Source: Zygaena filipendulae
Lineage: Eukaryota > Arthropoda > Insecta > Lepidoptera > Zygaenidae
Reading direction: 5' to 3'
DNA length: 64,000 nt
Assembly (NCBI GenBank): GCA_907165275.2
Contig: OU015678.1
Location: forward strand, 5,146,001-5,210,000
Below are positions 11,373-23,000 of this stretch, piece by piece. The first letter of the stretch is position 1. Every line of letters begins with the position of its first letter. The position numbers and the translations under genes are program-made. The notes under the pieces were generated by a model. The model saw only the letters and a list, made by a program, of their open reading frames with translations. It had not been told where the DNA came from and did no database searches.

Positions 11373-11700
11373 AAGGTATAAAAATCAAAATTCTATTTAG
11401 TCCGTCAGTTGGATAATAAAAAAATAATAGACAAGAGTTTTTTGCTGTATCCAATTACATAAGTATTGAGCAAAATAACTGGTACCTATTTATTGTTAGA
11501 TAAAACCAAAAACGCATGAGTGGGAGATCGAGTCCTGACGTCATAACAAAGAATAAAGTGTAGCTAGGCGTGACGTCACAAAATTTCAACTCTATGTACC
11601 GCCGTAACTTTTTGATTAGGTACGTAAAATAAAAAATACGTGTCCAATATTTTTTTATTAGTCTTCAAGACGGGCTAAAAACTAAAATTTAGTAACCCAT
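11373..11700. mobile_element. MITE M1c copy
   Basis: ggtataaaaatcaaaattct, tttagtccgtcagttgg, cctgacgtcat, gcgtgacgtcac, caagacgggctaaa. Diverged central part. Confidence 0.6.
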
Positions 11701-11820
11701 TAACTACATCAAAATAACGTTTTTTTTTAGACTTGAGACAAGAAATTATATCCCTTGTTTTACAACCGCACAGTTTCATTTTTCAATGTATTTATAACTA
11801 GCATATTAAACTATAAAATA

Positions 11821-12143
11821 CTAGCTGCGCCCCGCGGTTTCACTCGCGCGACTTTCGGACTTCCCACGCAGGAACTCCAAGGTGACCTAATTTAGGTAGG
11901 TACTCCTTATAACATCAGCTAATAAGCAGTGAAAGTCCCGTCAAAGTCGGTTCAACCGTTTCGAAGATTCGCCCGCGTGAGTTTCGGAATTCCCGCAGGA
12001 ATGGGGAACTCTGAACTTCTTTTATAAAAATCTTGTCCTGAAAATAAACGAGCACAAAAAAAAGAATTATCCTATTTGGTGCAGTCGTTTGGAAGTTATG
12101 CGCGTAGCAACACATTTGGCTATTCATTTTTATTATATAGATG
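11821..12143 (-). mobile_element. Two fused Helitron-like elements
   Basis: ctagctgcgccccgcggttt at the left and a second start-like gcccgcgtgagtttcggaat at about 11970; the right part ends gcgattcattttt-type sequence as at 53690..53880. Confidence 0.6.
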
Positions 12144-12733
12144 TGTAGGAAATCCGAGGCCATAAAAATGTAGAGCAACTTGTTTACCAACTAGATCTTT
12201 TATTTAAATTGATGGCCTTCATCATACCATAGACTAGAGCGTGTATTATATTGTCTTTGCTCATACTCTGTCGCATTGACCTGGATTATTTTTGAAGATG
12301 TTTCTCATTGGGAAAGTTTTTTGACGTCATAATTACAATTATGTGTTTTAATTTCCTAAACTAACTACCAGATATCCTATTATTTGTGGTTAATTAATAT
12401 ATGAGAGGTCTACTACCATAAATCAAAATCCTTAGATCAAAAGTAAGATTAGAATAATCATTCTGAAGATATTATGGTGGTAGACCCCTAGGTCAGTGCT
12501 GTACTAGTACATAAAATAAAAACATTAGGTATATTATGAACAAAAGGCAAATATTACGTCATTGATATACTTAGTATGTAATTACACTTAGTATTTTTAG
12601 GACTGTAAATTTATTTTGTGAATTTGATCTCCTATTTTTTGTAAAGTTGAATAAATAAGGAATTGAAGTAAAAGTTATTTTATTTCCAATTTCCTAGATT
12701 TTCCTTTCCGTTCGATTTCTTCAAATTCATAAC

Positions 12734-12970
12734 GGGGTTGTTGACTGCTTTTGAAAATCAAAATTCTAATTAGTCAGTCAGTTGGAAAAAAAAAAACAAT
12801 AGACACGTACCGCTGAAACCGCCATACAAACTGTCAGAATAGTGACGTCACGCGAAATTTCAACTCAATATATCGCCGTTATTTTTTGATTACGTAAAAA
12901 AAGAAAAAATACGTGTCCAATATTTTTTAAATCTACAAGACGGACTAAAAAAAAATTTGTCAACATGCCC
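12734..12970. mobile_element. MITE M1 copy with internal deletion
   Basis: ggggttgttgactgctt ... tttgtcaacatgccc; the part holding one TGACGTCAC and the gcattaaag motif is missing, so only one CRE-like site remains. Confidence 0.75.
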
Positions 12971-14008
12971 ATTATTCATTTATAATTTGATAACTCTACG
13001 TTTTAAAGGACGATTCAGACTCATAATTATATTTTAACCATCGTAATTTCGACTTAATGTAAAAGATGCAAGGTCTAAATTTCAATGGACACATTCTAGG
13101 ACACTACATAGACGTACCATCCCAAATAAGTTACGGTTACACCGAAATTTTGTCCATTGTTTTTTTTTTTTTTTTATTTATTTATTTAAAGACAATACAT
13201 CATATTTCTTGAATTCTACTTTCTGCCAAACTGCAATGTAATTTCAACTTTAACCACAAGTGTACAAGGTTGAAATTTCAATGGACGAAACTTTAATATG
13301 GCAGTAGGGCCTAATCAATGATAATAGAGCCATGGACGGTTTTTAATTAGATTCTGATATTAATCTTTTTAATTTTAACCTTTGTTCAGTTTTTTTGTGT
13401 TGTCGGAATGGAGACAGAAAAAAAGTTTTAGAAAATTCCCTGCTAGCGATGTACAAAGGTAGGTACTATAAGAGTAGGTACATATTTGGTGTATATAATA
13501 ATATATCCTATTTTCTATTATCTATATTTTATAATAAACTAGGAATAAAATCCATTTCCATGGTATTTACTGGCACTTTAATATAATATCATTATTGCAA
13601 ATAATTTCTGACTGGAGGACTTGTATGCACAAATCTGTAATTTAAAAAAGAACTCAAATTGTTTATTAGAGGGGATTCCTCGACATTCTTAATTCAATGG
13701 TAGGCGAGAACGGCGCAGCGCAGTGCATGGATGTTAGAAAGAGACGGGTATCACGACCGACGAGTCAGAGATGCATGTTGGCTACCAATTTGCTATGCTT
13801 GCGTCGCGTAGGTATTTTCCATTCCACATAATTTACATAAAGCTTATAGGTATTATATTATTATGATACAGTTTCATAATCTATACTATCTACAAACAAA
13901 TGAACTCACTTTTGCATTAAATATAATATAATAATTTTTTTTATTGCCATAATTTTACATTTACACAAACATTTACATTTTATTTGATAAATAATACCGT
14001 AATAGCTG
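12971..14008. other. Intergenic, no gene seen
   Basis: AT-rich with a T18 run near 13160 followed by (tttat)n. aaatttcaatggac occurs at 13077 and 13274 as a weak direct repeat. Confidence 0.4.
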
Positions 14009-14175
14009 TTCACCGTGGTTTCACCCGCGGAAAGTTCGGAGTTCCCGCGGGAATTCCTGGTTACAATCATCCTTATGGTGAAAGAATTTTCGAAATTGGT
14101 CCAGTAGTTTTTGAGTTAAATCGTAACAAAACAAACAAACAGAAAATCAAATCTTTCCTCATTATAATATTAGTA
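14009..14175 (-). mobile_element. Helitron type A copy
   Basis: gtggtttcacccgcggaaag ... attataatattagtata. Confidence 0.65.
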
Positions 14176-14183
14176 TACCTAGA

Positions 14184-14850
14184 CTAGCTGACCCCCGCGG
14201 TTTCACTCGCGGTTATTTCCGAGTTCTCGCGGGAATTTCGGGATAAAAAGTAGAAGAAGAAGAAAATACATTTATTTCAGCTCAAGTACCTACCTACCCT
14301 ATGTCACTCAGAATCAGTTTAGCTTCCTATTTGGACGCAGATAAGCAATAACATGTTAACCCACAAAATTAAGTTATCGTTACAGAACGCTTTTATGATA
14401 ATTAAAGAATGTATTTCAATTATGTGTTTACCTTATTACATTGTTTAATTATGTAACAAAATGTTGAATATAAAAAAATGTTGACACAAAATATAATATA
14501 ATTTTAAAACGCGATTTACTAAAAATTTCTCCGGGTTAACACACTATTGCTTATCTATGTCCATTTATAAGTGAAAGAATAATCAAAATCGGTTCAGTAG
14601 ATCCAAAGATTACCCCCTACAATCTCACAAACACGCGAACTCACCTACTGAGGAGTTCCCGCAGGAATTCCGGGTTAAAAAGTACCTACCCTATGTCATT
14701 CAAGACCACTGTAGCTTCCTGTAAGTGAAAGAATTTTCAAAATCGGTTCAGTAGATCCAGAGATTATTCCTTACGTCACAAACTCCCAAACTTTTTAACC
14801 AACTTCCAAAAAGGAGGAGGTTCTATGTTCGATTGTATGTATGTTTTTTT
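14184..14850 (-). mobile_element. Helitron type A pair interrupted by MITE M2
   Basis: ctagctgacccccgcggttt at the left; M2 sits at 14333..14562 inside it (cttcctat | tataagtgaaag). A second truncated copy follows from 14650. Confidence 0.65.
14333..14562. mobile_element. MITE M2 copy
   Basis: Ends GGACGCAGATAAGCAATAAC / inverse ATTGCTTATCTATGTCC; both arms continue with (c)gggttaacacac or ttaacccacaaaat. Confidence 0.8.
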
Positions 14851-15171
14851 TGCTCTTTATAATAATAGTATAGATTTGGGCTGTGGACATGCCCACTGCG
14901 TCCACATCGGAGGATCCGCGGCTGTCCATATCATACCTACTTTATTGTTGAAAAATGTGGCGTAACTATCAGTTTCAAACCACTGCCTATTTTCTGTGTG
15001 ACATCTCAATACTTAATTAAATTAAAAAACCACAGAATGGAATAGAATAAAATAAATTTAATTTTAATACAAAAAAAAAAACAAAAATACAGAGGTGTAA
15101 TGTAACTTAAACTAAAAGTGGAGATGATACCTCGACTACTAAAAAACCATGTGCATACCTACACGAGTACA

Positions 15172-15258
15172 GAAAAGGATATAGGGTAGGTACTTTTATC
15201 CTGGAATTCCTGCAAGAACTCCAAAATTAACGCAGGTGAAATCGCAGGGAACAGCTAG
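15172..15258 (+). mobile_element. Helitron 3' end fragment
   Basis: tcctggaattcctgcaagaa ... gggaacagctag|t; the 5' part is missing. Confidence 0.6.
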
Positions 15259-15907
15259 TACTAATATAAATACAGCAAATATTTTATTTAATTGAAACGC
15301 ATTTTATTAAGGGATAGTCCCTAAAAAGAAAAAAGACAACGCAGGTAGATAGCGTGGTGATTTTTAATTCTGTTTGACTTTGGCTAAATGTACTAAAATC
15401 CTTAACATGAGAAAAAACCTTGAGTTTTCTCTATGGCTGCATATGTCAAAAGTTGTGACAGGGCGTAGTGACAGGGGAATTCCTAGGTTTCATCATTTAT
15501 AGTCTTTGGTTTCATGGCCAAAGAGAATAAAACTACTGTGCTAGACACTTGGTTTGGTCCATTTTTCTTTTTCACAGTAGGTATTCTGGGCATTCCAAGG
15601 GGCTTTACCGCTAGAAGTTAAATTTTTGGGTAGGATTCATTTTGTTTAATGTTTACGTAGTTAAGTTTTGACGCTCGCGCTGTTTTTCTCCGTGAAATAA
15701 AAACACAGATAATTGAAATTTGAAAGTGATATTTGATGAAATCCAAGTTGTTAGAAAATTCTAAGTGAAAATAATGTTAATTGTGAACAGTTCCTACGCC
15801 CGTTGTTTTACGTACATATTAATAATTACAGGGACTAAAAAAAAGTTGGTTTGTGTTTTTGTGTTCAGTAAATCTTAATATATTTTATTGATTTATTAAA
15901 AATTAAA
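15259..15907 (+). other. Upstream region of the ankyrin gene
   Basis: Likely promoter and 5' UTR. attaataattacag|gg at 15831 looks like an acceptor, so a 5' UTR exon further upstream is possible. No TATA box placed with confidence. Confidence 0.35.
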
Positions 15908-17043
15908 ATGGAAGGTTTGAAAAACAATGTGTCGCAATGTGCCAAGGTAATAAGGGTATTCAAGCGCCCTGTGATAATCAAGAAGCATGCACTATTTAAA
16001 ACATTTGGAGGAAAGAATCCTCGTATGCTTGTTAAGAGGAATATAACACCGCTTTACAGAGAAGACTTGATCTATGAGTCTACGGGCAACGATTTCTTAA
16101 AGGGGGAATTCCCACCATTCAAATTAGTCAACATATTGAATGTTGCAACCAACAACTCCAGAACTGTTTTGAGGTACACCAGTAACACAACGGACACCGT
16201 TGAGAGAACATCTGACAATATAACTCGTTTGATTGGCCAGAAGAACTATGACACAGTATTTTCAGCATTACTGTCTGTTATAAATCAAGAACAAAAAATA
16301 AGGAGCATGCTGGGACTGCTGCAAGAAAAAACTATTTCCAAAGACATCACTTGCAGTACGGACATTGATGGAAAATTTGAAATTAACGTTACACACACAC
16401 GGAAACGCGACACACACTGTCAGACAGATGAAACGTCGATAGATAACTGGAAACAGATCAAGCAAAGGAGAAGGTTAAAACGGAACACAGTCAAGCCGTA
16501 CATAGTTAAAGATACAAAGCCAGAGGAAAAATGTGAGGAAATGAAAAGAATTTTCCTAAATCGCGATTTTAGTTATGAAATGACACCACATTCAAAAGAA
16601 AACAGATCAGATCCCATCGAAATAACCCAAACAGATATAAAACAGGAAACCTTTGAGCACACAGTAGAAAAAATTGATAACATATCACTAGATTCCAACG
16701 ATTTTCCTGATTTAAAACTTATATTGGACGAAGACAGTATCGTATCTAACGGTTCAATAGGCAACATTTCACTATCAGGACTTTCAACATCAAACTCAAT
16801 ACTAGGTATCATTGAGAAGTGTACGGACACCAAAACAACAAGCGATGATAATTTTAATCCATCCGTTTTGAAAATAATTGACGGCAGTGAAATAATAATA
16901 CCAGTGAAGCCAGAAGACGTATTCCACATAGCGACACCAGAGATTTTGAACAATGTTACACATCATGAGAAACGGAAACTGTTAATGCAGCAAGCCTACT
17001 ATGATTGGAAATACTGCTTAGTGAAAGGAGATGACAATAATTT
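15908..17043 (+). CDS. Ankyrin gene exon 1 (N-terminal region)
   Basis: The frame is open to a TAA at 17045, but tt|gtaagt at 17043/17044 is a near-perfect donor. Splicing to 21100 makes a Phe codon and restores an ankyrin helix (GDDNNFPVHLAVL), so the unspliced 379-residue product is probably not the main one. Confidence 0.85.
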
Positions 17044-20000
17044 GTAAGTATTGAACTAAATATTCAAACTATTTATCCAATCTTTCCAGTTTGCCCAGGT
17101 TGTGACTCATGAAAGATGGACGCAGATAAGCAATAACATGTTAACCCACAAACTTAAGTTATTGATTCAGAATGATTTATTGAGAGTTTGGGAACATTTT
17201 TTTACTATGTGTTTACCTTATTACATTGCTTAAATATGTAACTAAATATTTAACATAAAAAATGTTGACACAAAATGGCGCTAGACTTTTAAAACACGAT
17301 TTACTCAAAATTTCTCCAGTGTGGGTTAACACACTATTGCTTATCTATGTCCAGATAGGGTCGTCATCTGTTTTTAGAAAACATTTTATATTTTCCGAAA
17401 AAAAAATGCAAAAATATACCTAGTTCTTTTGGGAAATGCAGGGAAAAAAAATTGTATAAATAATATTGTAAAACAAAAAAAAATTTTAATTAATCATGTA
17501 CCGGGCAGCATTTTTGACAGTTGACGTATTGTTGCTGCGTATGCGTTTCGTTCTGGAATTCCCCGTGGCGTTCAAGACTTAAGGATAAAAATATAGTATT
17601 TTTCGTACGAAAATTTCGTCTGAGGGACAACCATCAAAAAGGCTTTAGTGTTAAAAAAAAACTTAAAATTAAGAAAATCTTTAAGCTATGGAAGGAAGGT
17701 GTGTTTAAAATAAAACGATTTCCGGTTTTTTGCTCCTGTAAAATTTATTCCGCTTCACTTACTTTGTATTTCCGTAGGGCGGCCGAATACCAATAATCCT
17801 ACTAATATTATAAATGTCAAAGTGTGGATGTTTGGATGTTTGTTACTCAATCACGCAAAGACGGCTGAACGGATTTGGATGAAATTCGGCATGCACGTTG
17901 TCAGGGGTACAGAGAAGGACATAGGGTATTTTTAATCCCGGAATTCCCGCGGGAACTCCGAAATTTATCAAAATATATAGTAATTCAAATAATTTATCGG
18001 ATTTTTATTTACCCACGAACCTGCGAACTCATGCACGATCTTTTAGACTCTACAATAATTTGGATTACCTCTTTCCAGGGCGAAAAAGTTCCTGCCGTTT
18101 TAGTTGGCGTTTTTTTTTTTTACTTATTGCTATCTAGTATTTACTTAGATATATACTCAATAACTATACAATATTCCTACAATTTTTAACAAAAATATGT
18201 AAAAACTAGCTGTCCCCCGCGGTTTCACACGCGATAATTTCGAAGCTCCCGCGGAACTGTTCCATACAAACTTTGCAACCCCTTTTCATCCCCTTTAGGG
18301 GTTGAATTTTCAAAAATCCTTTCTTATCGGATGCCTGCGTCATACGAAGAACACACCCTCCAAGTTTCAGGTCAACGATCAGCGGTTTAGGCTGTGCGTT
18401 GATCCATCAGTCATTCAGGACAAAGGATTTTATATGTACTTATAGATAGATCGTTATGGGTTATGTCTGTGGTTTATACTCACTGTCGACAAATAATGAA
18501 ATGGCGAGAAAACAGTCATCAGTCATCACGAAATTTTAGTAGATTTATCATAATTATAGTTAGGTATAAGTATAGGTCACCCGCGGTAATATCGAAGTTC
18601 TCGCGGGAGTTCCGGGATAAAAAGTACCCTATGTCCTTCTCTGTACCCCTGATAACGTGCATGCCAAATTTCATCCAAATCCGCTCAGCCGTTTTTGCGT
18701 GATTGAGTAACAAACATCCAAACATCCACACTTTCACATTTATAATATTAGTAGGAAGCAGGATAATAGTTTCGAGGATACAAATTAATGTTATAATAAT
18801 ACATACTACCTATAGTTTTTCTGCTAACTGTCCTTTTTTTCTAACATGAGATATACAGGGTTACAGGAAAAGTCGACCTAGATCCGTTAAGCGCGTGTAG
18901 TACACATCATTTCTGAATGATTTCACTATGGAACCCCCCATCCTAAACTTAACCGTTTTCGAGATATTCGAGTTTTAATTTTTTTTATGAAAATGCCCAA
19001 TTTTTCGGCTATTCAATTGAATATTTTGAATTTTTTTGACTCTTATGATTATTTTTTTGGTTTTTTACATGAATAATGAGATGCTAAATGACCTCAATGA
19101 CTAAAATTGCACGTAAGTAAACTAAATAGATCATTGTAGACGATCGAAACTTAAGAAAATAAGTACAAATTATAAAAAAAAAATTTTCTTTTCTGGATAT
19201 CTCAAAAAATTATTATGGCACTTGCTCTGCAGATGTGCTTAAAAACATCTACATTTTATCAGCTATCCAACGAGGTATAACAACCTAGGGTTGTATTTAA
19301 ACTCATAGAAAAAAACATAGTTGAAAAGGTTCAGGTAGTAGGTCTAACGGGTCCCTCGGCTATTGTCCTTCAAGTTAATCCGGTTGCGTGTGAGCGAGAC
19401 AACTTACGATTTATGCAGGTGAGAGTGAGAAAAATAATGTGCAAAAACAAGTTTGGGGATACAACATGCCCATTGTTTTGTATTTGGTCGTTTGTTTGCT
19501 TGCCATCCATTTTAGTCTGCTCATGCGATTCGTCCATGGTAGATGCGAATTATTGTGCTTTCGGATTCCCACACGACTTGGCTTTGTTTCTGGACTGATT
19601 TTTCTAACTGTGACTACTGTGCTTGTTTACTGGACTCTGATTTGTGCTTGTGATACTGAACTGTTGAAAATGGCAACATACTCGAACGAAGAATATGCGG
19701 ATATGCTTATCTGCTACGGATACTGCAATTGCGTGTCCGCACAAGCTCGGACTGAGTACATACGACGCTATCCCGACCGTCGAGTTCCTGATGTGAGCGT
19801 TTTCAACGGAGTTTACCGACGACTTCGTGAAACTGGCTCTGTTTCGCGACGATGTACGGACTTAGGAAGACCACGTGTCATTGATGACGACGAGGAACAG
19901 TGGAAGTTCTCAAAGAAAGGATAATTAATGCTGCTAACGACATAAGAAGAACATTAACCACTGGTGTAGTGAAAAGTGGACTACGTGAAAGAATGAGAAA

Positions 20001-23000
20001 ATGTATGCGAAATAAAGGTGGACACGTAGAACATGAACTATAAAATTTTATTTAAAAACATTAGGTGAATAAATGTTATTTTGAACTGATTTATTACGAC
20101 GCACCGATTACGTTATTTTCCAAACAAAAGCCAGTAACTAGTCACTTACGCTCAACTAATAGTTGGCGTACGGTCATTACTTGTACGATCGACGATCTGA
20201 ATAAAAAAAAATGCTATAAAAACTGAATGATCTCCTAGGTCAGGATAGCGGGACATCGATGGATGCATGAAGGTTGTACCTAGCCGAGGAAGGCCTATGT
20301 TCAGTAGTGGAAGCCAGTAGGCTGAAATGATGATGTTGAACTTAAGTCAAATTAATTAGATTAAATAAGCGCTATTTATTCTGACTGCCATGTAGCCTTA
20401 GAAACTAAGTTTCACCTTTTGGTTAATAAATACTCTAGGTTGTTATACCTCGTTGGATAGCTGATAAAATGTAGACCAAACTTGTTTTTGCACATTATTT
20501 TTCTCACTCTCACCTGCATAAATCGTAAGTTGTCTCGCTCACACGCAACCGGATTAACTTGAAGGACAATAGCCGAGGGACCCGTTAGACCTACTACCTG
20601 AACCTTTTCAACTATGTTTTTTTCTATGAGTTTAAATACAACCCTAGGTTGTTATACCTCGTTGGATAGCTGATAAAATGTAGATGTTTTTAAGCACATC
20701 TGCAGAGCAAGTGCCATAATATTTTTTTGAGATATCCAGAAAAGAAAAATATTTTTTTATAATTTTTACTTATTTTTTAAGTTTCGATCGTCTACAATGA
20801 TCTATTTAGTTAACTTACGTGCAATTTTAGTCATTGAGGTCATTAAGCATCTCATTCTTCATGTAAAAAACCAAAAAAATAATCATAAGAGTCAAAATAA
20901 TTCAAAATATTCAATTAAATAGCCGAAAAATTGGGCATTTTCTTAAAGAAAATTAAAACTCGAATATCTCGAAAACGGTTAAGTTTAGGATAGGGGGTTC
21001 CGTAGTGAAATCATTCAGAAATGATGTGTACTACACGCCCCTAACGGATCTAGGTCGACTTTTCCTGTAACCCTGTATATATATTTTCGCCCGGACCAGC
21101 CCCGTGCACCTGGCCGTACTGAACAACGACCTGGACCTACTGAAGAGGCAGTGCCTGATACTGCGTGAGGTTCACGGGTCAGTTGACGTCACGACCGATG
21201 CCAATTTGGTGAGTCAATGAACGAAAGTAAAACAAACTAAAGCATGGTTTAGAGTTTAGACGAAGCCAGTAACGCTGCCTGGCGCCAGTCCTCAGACAAG
21301 CCTGCGCTGGCCTGGCCCGTGTCGTTTAGATGAGGCCAATGGATTCATTTTATTCCTGGATTATTCTTGTGGTGTGAACACGTTTTAAGTATAGTAAAAA
21401 AAAAAACTCTTCTTTAGTTTATGGCTTCGGGAAAATAGTTATGAAAATGTTTGAAAGCACAACAAAATGGCAATAGTGTCAGACGTCACACAACGTCATC
21501 GTCAACACAACGTCACTAACCGCCGCACTCAGAGTCGACTTTAATGATTACTTAGTTAAGTATAGATTTTTAAAACAAAACTGCCGCAATCAGAGACGTT
21601 TAGTAAATTAATGTTAATTGGGATTTAATGAAATGTCACTTAATTAGTTAAATGCCACTTAACATTTATTTATTAAACTTGTCTGATTGCGGCAGTTACG
21701 TTTTAAAAATCTATACTTAACTAAGTAATCATTAAAGTCGACTCTGAGTGCGGCGGTTAGTTTTCTATGCGTGACATGACGATTCGTCACTTAGTTTTCT
21801 ATGCGTTAACGATTGTAGAATGTCAACTAGGCTAACCGAAACCGAATATTTGTTTTTAGCTTGTATTGGAATTTGGAGCTTGGAGCTGACAAAAACGGCA
21901 ACTTATAACGTCATACAGACGTTTTACAAACGGTATAAATTTTACAATATACTGTTTGTAACAGGCTAGTTTCCTAAATTTCTTTTTTTAGTCCGTTTTG
22001 TAGATTATTAAAAAATATTGGACACGTATTTTTTTATTTTTTATGTAGCCAAAAAATAACGGAGATATATCAAGTCGAAATTTCACATGACGTCACGCCT
22101 CGCTACAGTTTGTTCGCACGTTATAGCGAGCGGTGACGTCACGAGTCCCCCACCCTAAACTTTAATGCGCTTTATCTATGCATATTTCCATTATTTTAAA
22201 AAAGCAAAAAATACGTGTCTTTTATTTTTTTATTATCTAACTGACGGACTAAATAGAATTTTGATTTTTTTACCCAGGAAACTAGCCTAATCCATGTGGC
22301 CCACTGTACTTGCCGAAAGCATTAGGCGAGCACGAAATTTTTCGACTCTCGTCTCTCGATATCGTCGTAATGTCAAATGCGTACTTTAGCTGTGCCCCGC
22401 AGTTTCGTCCGCGTGAAACGCTTTTATAACACACCGGCAGCAGAATTAGCGGAACATAAAAAGGCAGAGTATAGAAATAATAACATATTATATGTATTAA
22501 AACAAATTATTATCAGGCATGAAGTAATAAACTAATATACATCTTTTAACATCGACTTTAAGTTTTTAGTTAAATTTTATTAAAAGTAATGAAAATTAAA
22601 AAAAAAATCTCTAGTTTGTGAGAACACAGACAAAAGTTGAATCACGAAGGGGAAACACACGTTATTAATCGTTCATTTATTTAGTGTTAAAATCACAGTA
22701 ATATTTAATTTGCAACATTATTTGTGTGCCCACAAATTAGAGAAAAAGTGTTTTTTTTATTATTATTATATATTTTTTATTATATAATTTAATAATTTAT
22801 TTACAAACTTTTAAAGTGTTAGAAGATGTAGGTATATTAATTTATTACTTCACGTCTAATTATTATTTGTTTTAATATATATACGTAATTATTTCTATAC
22901 TCTGCCTTTTTATGTTCCGCTAATTCTGCCGGTGTGTATATAAGTAGGTAACAACTTCTTCACCCGACATCCGATTTAAATGAAACAAATACCTATATGT

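Noticed and set aside
19439..19669. Membrane-protein N-terminus upstream of the transposase helix-turn-helix
   Set aside because: The hydrophobic stretch lies beside the inverted repeat and before a better ATG at 19670; probably chance.
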